64,000 nucleotides of DNA. Origin: Aquimarina sp. TRL1 (GTDB lineage Bacteria; Bacteroidota; Bacteroidia; Flavobacteriales; Flavobacteriaceae). The stretch's first letter is position 1, and the number at the start of each line of letters is the position of its first letter. Below are positions 44,450 to 53,622 of this stretch, piece after piece. Made by a program: the position numbers and the translations under genes. The notes beneath the pieces are model-generated. The model ran no database searches, was not told where the DNA came from, and was given only the letters and a program-made list of their open reading frames with translations. The stretch lies in contig NZ_CP053590.1 of NCBI RefSeq assembly GCF_013365535.1, positions 4,392,501 through 4,456,500 on the forward strand. The letters run 5' to 3'.

Positions 44450-45739
44450 CTACTCTTCTGAATCGCTTTGATCTTCTTCGGGTGCCTCCTCTTCCGTTTC
44501 AGGAAGTATTTCTTCATCTATTTCTTCTTCCATAACCGTGGCCGCCAGACGTTCTATCTTTTTATTATTAATCATTCCTCCAGTCATTATCAAGCTGGTA
44601 CCTATGATTACAAAGAGAAGAATTCCCGGTTCAAAACCTGCTACAGTAACTGCTTCGGGAATGGCATAAAATAATAATACCGTGATCAGCCCTCTTGGAG
44701 CAATGAATAATTGCGGGAGAATATCTTTTCCCATAAATATTTTTAGCAAGGCATAGCGAATTACATAAATTGATACAATAATCAGAATACTGATCAAGGC
44801 CACTTTTAGATTCAGTAAGGAAGAGAGTGTGATCGTAATTCCAAAAATGACGAAAAATAATGTACGTACCACAAAGGCTGTTTCTGCTGTAATTACGTGC
44901 AATTCGTGATAGATAGATTTTGCTTTTTCAAAATGGAGTAACCCTTTGAGTTTTCCCTGAAAAAACAATTTCATGTTCGCGATCACCAATCCGAAAATCA
45001 ATATAATAATCAAGGAGGATAGGTGCATCTTTTTTCCCAATGCATACAACAGTAACAATACCGCTATTAAAAGGAATAGTTTTACCGAGCTTTTAATTTT
45101 CTGAAAAATAAGAATGATCCCGTAACTGACAACTAATGAGATGACGATCGTAAGAATCAGGTTAATACTAAATCCAACAACTCCGGAATCTTCTGCCGGG
45201 TTTAGACGTCCTGTAAGAAAGTAAAACATCATAATTCCCAAAATATCTGAAAATGTACTCTCGTAGATATGAAATTCCTTTTTTTCATTTTTTAACCCTG
45301 TTACACTCGGAATAATAATCGCACTGGAAAGGATTGATAAAGGAGTAGCATACAACCAGGCCGATTGCATACTCATACCATCAATCAAAGTGTTTAGTAT
45401 CAGTGCCGCCACATATGTAGAAGCGACAAGTCCTACTAATGCAATGACAAAAGATTTGAGAATAGGAATCAGTTTTTCCTGTTTGAGTTCCAGTTCCAGG
45501 GCAGCCTCCAATACAATCATAATCAATCCCACAATGCCCAGCACCTCCAGAATTGGAAAAAAGTTGATGCTATCACTAGCGCCAATAAACTTCATTCCAT
45601 ACTGAATAAAAACGCCTAGTACAATGAGGAGTAACACAGCCGGAATACTTGTTTTTTTGGCAATACCATTAAATATAAAAGAGAGAATGATAATCAGAGA
45701 AATACCGATGATCAGATTATAGGAAGTAAATATATCCAT
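44450..45739 (-). CDS. Cation:proton antiporter (CPA family)
   Basis: 429 residues with 12-13 hydrophobic helices, beginning YNLIIGISLIIILSFIFNGI. The antiporter core shows ATPLSILSSAIIIPSVTG (discontinuous-helix region) and APRGLITVLLFYAIP near residue 340. The C-terminus is a strongly acidic tail (EEEIDEEILPETEEEAPEED). Na+ or K+/H+ exchange in the inner membrane is likely; no RCK/TrkA regulatory domain is fused. Confidence 0.85.
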   Translation of the reverse strand: MDIFTSYNLIIGISLIIILSFIFNGIAKKTSIPAVLLLIVLGVFIQYGMKFIGASDSINFFPILEVLGIVGLIMIVLEAALELELKQEKLIPILKSFVIALVGLVASTYVAALILNTLIDGMSMQSAWLYATPLSILSSAIIIPSVTGLKNEKKEFHIYESTFSDILGIMMFYFLTGRLNPAEDSGVVGFSINLILTIVISLVVSYGIILIFQKIKSSVKLFLLIAVLLLLYALGKKMHLSSLIIILIFGLVIANMKLFFQGKLKGLLHFEKAKSIYHELHVITAETAFVVRTLFFVIFGITITLSSLLNLKVALISILIIVSIYVIRYALLKIFMGKDILPQLFIAPRGLITVLLFYAIPEAVTVAGFEPGILLFVIIGTSLIMTGGMINNKKIERLAATVMEEEIDEEILPETEEEAPEEDQSDSEE

Positions 45740-45852
45740 GGGGGTCGGTTTGAAATGGGTCTTACTGGTTAAAATAAATGAAAGATAGGAATTATAGCCG
45801 ACTCCCCATACCTCTAATTCATAATAAAATGATAAATTCTGTGAATTTGTAG

Positions 45853-46557
45853 TTATCTATAGGCTGTATACAGTACTACGAGTCCTTCATTATTGATATC
45901 TGTAGGCAATACATTTTGAGCGGCATTGGTAATGGTTCCGTTTGTATAGGTGACATTCAGTGTAAATCCATTGGCTGTAAAAGCAGTAACAGCTCCGGTA
46001 ATGATTCCCAGTGAGTTTCCGTTTTGATCCCCGTAGCGAACACCTATAGCCTGTGTATTAGAAGCAAAACGGGAAATATCATTAATCGAGTTCCCATGAC
46101 CTCCTACATAAATACATTGCTGTGCAATAGCGCCACCATCATCTCGGGCAAATCCATTCATCGTACCAAATGAATTCCTGATGCCTCGGTCATTATTAGT
46201 ACTGCCGTTATCTGCATTGATCGTAAAATCTTCTACATTCGCATGTGCCACTAAAGTAATAGAGGTAGGTCTGAAAGGAACATCCGTAATCGTAACAGCC
46301 CCTGCGGTAGTAATACGAAATACTCCTGTAAATACATTGCGAGAGGTCAACATCTCTACCCAACCTGTATTCGTAAATTCGAATAAGCGGTTCTCATCCG
46401 TATCATATACGATGGCTCCCTCCTGCACTCCTGTAATACCGTTTCTTTCTACCGTAGTAGCAGATGGAATCACCAAAAGAGAATTCGCATCTATCTGAGC
46501 AATTCCCTGGAAATTACAAATCATGCTAAATACAAATCCACAAATAAAATACTTCAT
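45853..46557 (-). CDS. Secreted protein of unknown function
   Basis: 234 residues from the ATG at 46557, chosen since MKYFICGFVFSMICNFQGIAQ is a standard signal peptide; in-frame ATGs at 46563 and 46587 are alternatives. After the signal, GVQEGAIVYDTDENRLFEFT is a motif common in flavobacterial secreted proteins and tail-fibre-like adhesins. The rest is Thr/Asn/Gly-rich and beta-strand-like (FTLNVTYTNGTITN). It ends in a conserved-looking VVLYTAYR. Function unknown. Confidence 0.65.
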   Translation of the reverse strand: MKYFICGFVFSMICNFQGIAQIDANSLLVIPSATTVERNGITGVQEGAIVYDTDENRLFEFTNTGWVEMLTSRNVFTGVFRITTAGAVTITDVPFRPTSITLVAHANVEDFTINADNGSTNNDRGIRNSFGTMNGFARDDGGAIAQQCIYVGGHGNSINDISRFASNTQAIGVRYGDQNGNSLGIITGAVTAFTANGFTLNVTYTNGTITNAAQNVLPTDINNEGLVVLYTAYR

Positions 46558-46656
46558 CGACATACTTCTATATTTTAGCATATACAACGTTAAAAATACT
46601 AGAAATATATCTGAAAGACCATTAAAAAGTCTAAGAAAATTGTACGTAGCTGATTT

Positions 46657-47274
46657 TTAAGCCAGTTCTTTTCTCAACTCATTAAGACTAATATCTGAAT
46701 TGATTAACCGGGTCACTACTTCTTTTCTGAATTCATCAATATCATCGTGTTCGTAATACTTGGCCCATTTATACGTATCGAGTAGATTTTTTATCTGTTT
46801 GATTAGTTTTCTGGTAGCATCAGCAGATCGCAAAACAGCTACCTGATCATAAGAAGGGTCATCCTTGTGATTATAACTCACCTTTTTTGTTTCAAAATCT
46901 ACACTAATATAATAAGCATCTACGTGTTCAGCCAGATTTTCTCTAAAGTCTACCCATTCTGCAAACCCCAGTCGCAGATCATCAATTTCTGCCGGAAAAT
47001 CCGAAATCAAACGCCATTGGCATTTGGCTGCTCTTCCCCAGTGATTGGACAAACGATATACACCTTTAGTGGTATAATAATAAGTACTCCCCGATTCACT
47101 TCGATAATGGGGTTTTCGCTTGGCTATTTTATACAAAGGTGCCCCCTGGAATACACAGTAGGTACTTTTATAAAAATTATTTCTGTTATATGTCTTTTTT
47201 TTCTTTTGCTCTAAGACTAGTGTTTCCAATGATTTGTGATATTTACGCTTTTTCCTCTGGGGCAAAGAAATCAT
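46657..47274 (-). CDS. Hypothetical protein with basic N-terminus
   Basis: 205 residues from the ATG at 47274; earlier in-frame starts are ATG 47340 and GTG 47307, the latter 7 bp after an AGGAGGT-like site that would be unusual here. The N-terminal about 60 residues are Lys/Arg-rich (RKKRKYHKS, EQKKKKTYNRNN), followed by STYYYTTKGVYRLSNHWGRA and a C-terminal helical part (RKLIKQIKNLLDTYKWAKYY). No signal peptide and no recognised family. A nucleic-acid-binding role could be imagined from the charge. Confidence 0.6.
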   Translation of the reverse strand: MISLPQRKKRKYHKSLETLVLEQKKKKTYNRNNFYKSTYCVFQGAPLYKIAKRKPHYRSESGSTYYYTTKGVYRLSNHWGRAAKCQWRLISDFPAEIDDLRLGFAEWVDFRENLAEHVDAYYISVDFETKKVSYNHKDDPSYDQVAVLRSADATRKLIKQIKNLLDTYKWAKYYEHDDIDEFRKEVVTRLINSDISLNELRKELA

Positions 47275-47505
47275 TATTTGTTTTAAAAAAGAAAACAAGT
47301 TTTTAACACCGAAGACCTCCTTTGATTCTCTTGATCTCATAAACCAGCAGCAATTATTTCATATCAGCGGAATTAGCCTTCTAATTAAGAATCAATATAA
47401 ATTAATAATAAATAACGGGTTTTAAAGAGATTATAGATCACTATTTTTGGAATATTATGGTTTTTCCGTAATTTTAGGGTGCCTCAAATTTTAAAATAAA
47501 TACTT

Positions 47506-47757
47506 ATGCAAGAAAATATAACCTTAGAGCAGTTCAATGCTCAGGACTTGTCTCAGAAATATAATGACGTATGGAACAGAGGAATTCACCTCTTTACCAA
47601 AAATGACAGGAATAGGGATTTTTATTATAGTATTTTCTATGTAGATTTCTTATTTGCCGAAGTAGTCTATAACAAACTAAATGGAGAAGTAATTGCCATT
47701 AAAAGCTTTAAAGACAGAGATAAGCTCATGTTTTATTTATGGGAGGATTTCTCATAA
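47506..47757 (+). CDS. Small conserved hypothetical protein
   Basis: 83 residues, soluble, with aromatic-rich segments (DFYYSIFYVDFLFAEVVYNK, LMFYLWEDFS). It resembles small uncharacterised flavobacterial proteins. It has its own terminator (47797-47855) and so is a separate unit. Function unknown. Confidence 0.65.
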   Translation: MQENITLEQFNAQDLSQKYNDVWNRGIHLFTKNDRNRDFYYSIFYVDFLFAEVVYNKLNGEVIAIKSFKDRDKLMFYLWEDFS

Positions 47758-47796
47758 ATCAGGAAATGTGTAGATAATTACCGAACGTTTTACTAT

Positions 47797-47855
47797 ATAC
47801 TCTCAAAAGTTAATCGAGACCTACCATTGGATTTACTTTTGAGAGTATTTTTTTT
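47797..47855 (+). terminator. Rho-independent terminator
   Basis: ATACTCTCAAAAGT and ACTTTTGAGAGTAT form a 14-bp perfect stem with a 24-nt loop, followed by a run of eight T. Confidence 0.85.
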
Positions 47856-47994
47856 GAAATAAAACAAATACCTTGTTATTATTGAGGGATTTACCCGTGT
47901 ACCAAACAATATTTTTGGTATAAACAGGGTTACTGAATACATAAGATGTATTATTTTAGTATTTTGATATTTCAAAAGCCCCAAGCTCCTAAAA

Positions 47995-48969
47995 ATGAAA
48001 AAACGCTCTGACCTACTTTTACTTATCGCCCTACTCTGTGTACAATTACACTGGGGGCAACAATATTACACCATAAAAGACGCTGATGATAAGACAGCCG
48101 TATCTTATGCTACTATTTCTTTTGGAAATGGAAATGGTATTTTTGCCGATGCGCAGGGACGCTTTATATTTTCCAAAAAAATATATAAAGACATTGATTC
48201 TCTCTACATATCAGCTATTGGTTATAAAGATTTAAAAATAAGTACGCAAAACATTCCCGCTTCTTTGGTAATCCAAAAGGATATTGCACAATTACAAGAG
48301 GTGATCGTCACTACCGAAAAATACAGAAAATATAAGGTGAGAAAAAAAGGAGCTATCCTTCATGATAACTATTTTACTTCCTGGTTGCCTACGGTAGAAT
48401 CAGAAATAGCCGTATTCTTCGCTAAAGAATATGACAAACCGACCAAAATAGCAGCCGTATATCTTCCGCTCTTATTAGATGAAGCCAGAAAAGGAGGGAA
48501 AAAAACACAATTCTCCACCCTTTTTAAAATGCAATTTTACGAAAACCTGAAGGGTGCTCCGGGAAAACGACTATTTTATGACGACATTATTTTCAGAGTG
48601 ACTCATGATGACAAAGCTACCTTTGAGCTCAATATAGAAGAACACAAAGTATTTATGCCTCCTAATGGGTTCTTTATTGCTATACAGGTATTAGGATATA
48701 CTGATAAAAAAGGAGGGTTGCAACACACGAAAAAATACCATGAAGTAGAAACCCGAAAAGGCCTGATAAAAATATCGACCACCTTCCGACCACTACTCCC
48801 CTTTACTAATAAAATAGCAGGTCATACGACCTTTACTCGTCGTATCTTTTATAAAAACAAAACCTGGCAGCGTTTTGATAAAAACTATAGTGATACGAAT
48901 GGCTTAATCAATAAAGGCTTTATGAATTACGGAATGGGACTCAAATTACATGTAATGGAGCCTTTATAG
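47995..48969 (+). CDS. Secreted carboxypeptidase-like regulatory-domain protein
   Basis: 324 residues with a signal peptide ending LHWGQQ. The N-terminal about 90 residues form a CarboxypepD_reg-like domain (VSYATISFGNGNGIFADAQG, DSLYISAIGYKDLKIS), followed by EVIVTTEKYRKYKVRKKG as in TonB-associated domains but with no barrel. The remaining about 200 residues are a beta-rich domain of unknown function. Typical of Bacteroidota envelope proteins. Convergent with SulP, 46 bp apart. Confidence 0.7.
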   Translation: MKKRSDLLLLIALLCVQLHWGQQYYTIKDADDKTAVSYATISFGNGNGIFADAQGRFIFSKKIYKDIDSLYISAIGYKDLKISTQNIPASLVIQKDIAQLQEVIVTTEKYRKYKVRKKGAILHDNYFTSWLPTVESEIAVFFAKEYDKPTKIAAVYLPLLLDEARKGGKKTQFSTLFKMQFYENLKGAPGKRLFYDDIIFRVTHDDKATFELNIEEHKVFMPPNGFFIAIQVLGYTDKKGGLQHTKKYHEVETRKGLIKISTTFRPLLPFTNKIAGHTTFTRRIFYKNKTWQRFDKNYSDTNGLINKGFMNYGMGLKLHVMEPL

Positions 48970-49015
48970 CAGCATATAATTCATTGAAGTGAAAAAAGTC
49001 TCAATCACTACATTA

Positions 49016-50782
49016 TTAATCCAGAAACGATCTTCTGGTATTATACTGAATGGCTGCAGTATGAAGATGCTTGTGATTTGTACCTTTTTCCGCATAAGTA
49101 ACGGCATCTGTAATACTCATAAAATAATGCTCTTTTCCCATTTTATCCATAAAGTGAGAACGTTGCAGAAAATCCCGGACAGGTCCTATAGTTCCTGAGA
49201 TCAGTAATTGAATTCGGAGTTCTTCCAGATACAAGTGAATATCCTCCAAAACGTGAATTCCTGTACTATCGATATCGTGCATATTCGTCGTATCCAGAAT
49301 TAAAAACTTAGGCATTACAGTCCGCTTATTGAGATATCCGAGAATTTCATCCTTGAAATAGCCTGCATTCCCGAAATACAGCTGATCATCAAAACGAATG
49401 ATCAGATAATCTTCTGACCGAACCGCATTCGGAAATCGGTTAATATTCCGATAGTATACGGTATCAGGAATACGTACCAATTCAGCCACATGCGGTCTGG
49501 AACTGTAATATTGCAAAAAGATAAAAGATAAGACCACTCCTATAAAAATTCCTTTTTCTACCCCTACGATCAAGGTACTAAAAAAGGTAATCAGCATCAC
49601 AATAAAATCCCTTCGTCGTACTGCCATCAGGTATTTGGCCTCTTTAAAATCAATCAGACCCAACACAGAAACTAAAATAATAGCCGCTAATACAGCCTTG
49701 GGAATATAGTAAAACAAAGATGTCAAAAACAGCAGAGAGCAAACAATCATAACCACAGAAATCAATGATGAAATAGTGGTCTTCCCTCCTGCTTCATCAT
49801 TAATCGCAGAACGGCTATAACTCCCGGAAGAAGGTACTGCCTGAAAAAATGCTCCTATTATCTTTCCTATTCCCAATGCAAACAATTCTTGATTCGGTCG
49901 CACTACATGATCTCTATTCTTCATTTCCAGAGACTTTGCAATCCCGATACTTCCTACATATCCTATAAATGAAATGGTCAATACAGATGGGAATAAGGCT
50001 TCTAATGAAGTAAAGCTCATGGGAGGAACTATCATTGATGGCAATCCACTGGGAACATCCGCAATTACAGAAATTCCATGGGTCCTGAGATCAAAAAAGT
50101 AAGTACACAAGGTAGTAATTACCATTACAAACAACGCTCCGGGAAAGGAACGCTTCCATTTTTTAAGCAATAGAATGGCAACAATTGAAAAGATACACAT
50201 CAAAAAAGTAATCCCATTAATATCACTTATATGGGTAAGAATATACCATATTTTGTCATGTGGATATTCAAAGGAAGGAATTGCTAATCCCAAGGCTTCT
50301 TCAAACTGAGAAATAATAATAATGATAGCAGCCGCTGATATAAACCCGGCAATAACCGGTTGTGAGATCAGATTGACCAAAAATCCCATTCGCAGGGCAC
50401 TGAGCAGCAATTGAAAAATTCCGATCAACAAACCACAAAAAACAACCAACTGTATGTATTCTTCTGTAAAAGGAGTCGCGATACTACTCACCCCACTATT
50501 TACCAAAATAGCCGTTACTGCCACCGGACCGATACTCAATTGTCTGGAAGTTCCGAAGACAGCATATAATAAAAGAGGAATCAGACAAGCATAGAGCCCA
50601 TAAATAGAAGGAACACCCATTAACAAAGCATAGGCCATTCCCTGAGGAATTAAGATCACCCCAACAGTAATACCGGCAATAATATCCGCTTTAAAAGTGG
50701 CGGATGTGTAGGTTTCTAAAGAGGCGAGGATCGGAAGTATTTTATGTAGTTTTTTGACGGCTAATCGTTTTTTTAGGTTTAT
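49016..50782 (-). CDS. SulP family anion transporter with STAS domain, non-ATG start
   Basis: SulP carrier: VILIPQGMAYALLMGVPSIYG, GTSRQLSIGPVAVTAILVNS, GAFFQAVPSSGSYSRSAIND and a C-terminal STAS domain (FLILDTTNMHDIDSTGIHVLE). Reading from the first ATG (50659) loses the conserved N-terminus; the frame continues upstream with LPILASLETYTSATFKADII, as in relatives, up to 50782. No ATG, GTG or TTG precedes it in frame before a stop, and the best start is ATA at 50782 (INLKKRLA). From there the protein is 588 residues, normal for the family. Transports sulfate, bicarbonate or similar anions. The unusual start may be mutated or rare. Confidence 0.82.
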   Translation of the reverse strand: MNLKKRLAVKKLHKILPILASLETYTSATFKADIIAGITVGVILIPQGMAYALLMGVPSIYGLYACLIPLLLYAVFGTSRQLSIGPVAVTAILVNSGVSSIATPFTEEYIQLVVFCGLLIGIFQLLLSALRMGFLVNLISQPVIAGFISAAAIIIIISQFEEALGLAIPSFEYPHDKIWYILTHISDINGITFLMCIFSIVAILLLKKWKRSFPGALFVMVITTLCTYFFDLRTHGISVIADVPSGLPSMIVPPMSFTSLEALFPSVLTISFIGYVGSIGIAKSLEMKNRDHVVRPNQELFALGIGKIIGAFFQAVPSSGSYSRSAINDEAGGKTTISSLISVVMIVCSLLFLTSLFYYIPKAVLAAIILVSVLGLIDFKEAKYLMAVRRRDFIVMLITFFSTLIVGVEKGIFIGVVLSFIFLQYYSSRPHVAELVRIPDTVYYRNINRFPNAVRSEDYLIIRFDDQLYFGNAGYFKDEILGYLNKRTVMPKFLILDTTNMHDIDSTGIHVLEDIHLYLEELRIQLLISGTIGPVRDFLQRSHFMDKMGKEHYFMSITDAVTYAEKGTNHKHLHTAAIQYNTRRSFLD

Positions 50783-51097
50783 ACGTGTAAAATTACAATA
50801 ATACTTTCAAAAATAAAGACTGTATCGCTTCTAAACAAATCTCATATATACACTATTGATTGTTACTATTATAGCTGTAAATTCCTATGTTTTTTAAACA
50901 AATCCGAGGGATTTATTACCTACATCAGCACTTTTACAGAGGTTTTATTCAGGTTAGAATCGGAATTTTAATTTTATTAGCACTCAGCAGTATCCTAGAA
51001 ACCTGATCTGGTTAAAGAACCGTATCAAAAGGAACCTCAGACAGGAAGCTATTACAAAAGAATATTAATTATCTTAGTGATCCAATACGAAACCAAA
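50783..51097. other. Divergent promoter region
   Basis: 315 bp between the SulP gene (minus) and the MBL lipoprotein gene (plus). It must hold both promoters, but neither a clear TAnnTTTG element nor a hairpin was identified. Confidence 0.45.
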
Positions 51098-51889
51098 ATG
51101 CGATATATACTACCCCTGCTTATACTATTAGGATGCCTGGTTGGCTGTCAGCAAACAAAGAAATCCCCTGTGACTACAATAAACCCTCCCACTGAGACTG
51201 CGGATACAGTCATTGCACAACTATTGACCGATCTACACATTACCCCCATTCATCATGCTTCCTTTATCATTCAATGGAAAGAGACCACTATTTTTATCGA
51301 TCCGGTCAATGCCGCTGCTTTTAATCAACATCCTGATCCGGATATCATTCTCATTACGGATATTCATGGAGATCATATGCATATAGAAACACTGGATAGT
51401 TTACACCTGGAAAAAACACAACTGATCACACCTCAAGCCGTGGCAGAAAAACTCCCTGCCGCATATACGGATTATCTGGTTGTGTTAAATAATGGAGAAA
51501 AAAAAGAAGTCGGTCCAGTTATTGTCGAGGGAATCCCTATGTATAACCTAAGAGAAGAAGCGTTGCAATATCACCCTAAAGGAAGAGGAAATGGGTATGT
51601 GCTTACTCTGGGATCCAAAAAGATCTATATTTCTGGAGATACCGAAGACATTCCCGAAATGAAAGCGCTTACTGATATAGATATTGCTTTTGTATGTATG
51701 AATCAACCCTGGACCATGACAGTGGATCGCGCCATACCCGCAGTGATGAGTTTTAAACCAAAACTGGTATACCCCTATCATTACCGGGGAAAAGAAAAAG
51801 ATAGTGATGTGGTCCGCTTTAAAAATAAATTGCAACAAAAAAATCCGGAAATTAACGTAGTTCTATTGGATTGGTACCCGAATTCCTAG
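51098..51889 (+). CDS. MBL-fold metallo-hydrolase lipoprotein (UlaG-like)
   Basis: 263 residues from the ATG at 51098 (an in-frame GTG at 51077 is less likely). Lipobox LVGCQQ. MBL-fold elements: ITPIHHASFIIQWKETTIFI, the metal motif TDIHGDHMHIETL near residue 92, KIYISGDTEDIPEM and YPYHYRGK. In the usual HxHxDH motif the first His is replaced here by Asp (DIHGDH), seen in some UlaG-like proteins. Substrate unknown; possibly acting in the periplasm. Unrelated in context to the other MBL gene at 20765. Confidence 0.78.
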   Translation: MRYILPLLILLGCLVGCQQTKKSPVTTINPPTETADTVIAQLLTDLHITPIHHASFIIQWKETTIFIDPVNAAAFNQHPDPDIILITDIHGDHMHIETLDSLHLEKTQLITPQAVAEKLPAAYTDYLVVLNNGEKKEVGPVIVEGIPMYNLREEALQYHPKGRGNGYVLTLGSKKIYISGDTEDIPEMKALTDIDIAFVCMNQPWTMTVDRAIPAVMSFKPKLVYPYHYRGKEKDSDVVRFKNKLQQKNPEINVVLLDWYPNS

Positions 51890-52040
51890 GGCTTTTTAAG
51901 TCATCGTTTTGGCTATACAGACTATTTTTCTTTTCAATCCATCTAATAACACACATATAGATTATTTTTCTTTATTAAATTAAAACATAGAATTAAAATC
52001 TAATTTTATCGAAATAAAAAGAATTATAGTCCTTACTTCT

Positions 52041-52048
52041 TATCTTTG
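52041..52048 (+). promoter_or_regulatory. Candidate -7 element (TATCTTTG) for hdc
   Basis: TATCTTTG matches TAnnTTTG. If used, the hdc mRNA would have a leader of about 165 nt (52055-52217) before the ATG at 52218, longer than elsewhere in this window. The leader is relatively G-rich and may be structured, but no known riboswitch was recognised. Confidence 0.5.
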
Positions 52049-52217
52049 AGCAGGGAAACTTGTACTGTAAAATCAGGAATGTATGCAGCTTTCTGATATG
52101 TATCAATAAAGTGAAAACGAAACGTGTGACGGAATCAACGCATACACAATGAAATAACGATGTGAAACGTCAAGGATGTCACTTGTCTTCCCTAACTAGA
52201 ACCCTAAACATATACTG

Positions 52218-53342
52218 ATGAAATTACATACATTAGAACAAAATCAGCTCGAAGCATTATACAAAAATATAGAGGAAACCACGCAGAATTTTCTAGGATA
52301 TCCGGTATCTAAAGATTTTGACTATTCCGATCTTTTACCTTTTTTAAAATTTCCACTCAATAACCTTGGAGATCCTTTTGGAGAATCTACCTATCGGGTA
52401 GATTCCCGGGCGATGGAACGAGAAGTAGTTCATTTTTTTGCAGAACAGTTCAGAGCAGATCCGGATAATTTCTGGGGGTATGTTACTAATGGAGGATCAG
52501 AAGGAAACCTGTATGGGTTATATCTTGCCAGAGAACTGTACCCTAAGGGGATGGTATATTTTTCTGAGGCTACCCATTATAGTGTACAAAAGAATATTAC
52601 TTTACTCAATATGGATTTTGTCAAAGTGCGGGCACAGGAAAATGGAGAGCTTGATTATCAGGATCTTCGCGAAGCTATTGGTTATAACAGACATCGTCCT
52701 GTGATTGTTATAGCCAATATAGGAACCACCATGACCGAGGCCAAAGATAACCCTGCCAGGATAGCGTCTATAATACAGGATATGGCAATAAGTGGTCATT
52801 ACATTCATGCAGATGCTGCATTAGCAGGAGGGTTTGCTCCTTTTATCGATCCACGACCAATCTTTGATTTTCAGGATGGAGTAGATAGTATTTCGGTCAG
52901 TGGTCATAAGTTTATTGGATCTCCTATGCCATCAGGAGTTGTGATTGTCAAGAAAGATAACCGGGATCGTATTGCCAGGAATATCGCCTATATTGGTAGT
53001 GCCGATGCGACTATCACCGGTTCCAGAAACGGACATAGTCCTTTATTTTTATGGTATGCTATCAAGAAATTGGGAGTGGAAGGTTTTACAAAACGTACGC
53101 GTCACAGTCTTGCTGTAGCCGCTTATACCCTCAAAAAATTACAGACACTGGGGATAGATGCCTGGAGGAATCCCAATGCTATTACCGTTGTGTTTCCGGC
53201 TCCTCCTGTAGCCATTATTGACAAATGGCAATTGGCCACAGAAAACGGACAATCACATATTATTTGTATGCCAAATGTAAGTTTTGATCAGATCGACCTA
53301 CTAATACAAGATCTAAAAGAAACCATGATCATACCCGCATAA
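52218..53342 (+). CDS. hdc: Pyridoxal-phosphate-dependent histidine decarboxylase
   Basis: 374 residues, the length and sequence type of bacterial PLP-type histidine decarboxylases: DPFGESTYRVDSRAMEREVV near residue 55, NFWGYVTNGGSEGNLYGLYL near 85, ANIGTTMTEAKDNP near 168, HYIHADAALAGGFAPFID (the Asp binding the pyridine N) and ISVSGHKFIGSPMPSGVVIV near 228, with the Schiff-base lysine in GHKF. It converts histidine to histamine and CO2. Closely related group II decarboxylases exist, so specificity is likely but unproven. No histidine/histamine antiporter lies next to it; terminator follows. Confidence 0.85.
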   Translation: MKLHTLEQNQLEALYKNIEETTQNFLGYPVSKDFDYSDLLPFLKFPLNNLGDPFGESTYRVDSRAMEREVVHFFAEQFRADPDNFWGYVTNGGSEGNLYGLYLARELYPKGMVYFSEATHYSVQKNITLLNMDFVKVRAQENGELDYQDLREAIGYNRHRPVIVIANIGTTMTEAKDNPARIASIIQDMAISGHYIHADAALAGGFAPFIDPRPIFDFQDGVDSISVSGHKFIGSPMPSGVVIVKKDNRDRIARNIAYIGSADATITGSRNGHSPLFLWYAIKKLGVEGFTKRTRHSLAVAAYTLKKLQTLGIDAWRNPNAITVVFPAPPVAIIDKWQLATENGQSHIICMPNVSFDQIDLLIQDLKETMIIPA

Positions 53343-53365
53343 GAATACGTATTAATTAGCTTTAG

Positions 53366-53399
53366 ACAAGCTCTTCATTTTATGAGGAGCTTGTTTCTT
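53366..53399 (+). terminator. Terminator of hdc
   Basis: ACAAGCTC and GAGCTTGT pair over a 13-nt loop with TTTCTTA after, 24 bp past the hdc stop. Confidence 0.75.
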
Positions 53400-53622
53400 A
53401 TATAAACGCATAGATACGTATTAAGATGGGCAATGGCAGCAATTATAGGCTAATAATGATTTAAAAAATAAATAATATCGTAAATATAGGTGAAGGTATG
53501 ATGACAAGAGGCTAAAAATATATCTAAAGAGTTATATATATCACATACCCTCACCTATCCATCAAAAAACAGGCATTATATCTTACTCATCTCGACATAC
53601 CTGCGATCAAGATGTTCATTTT

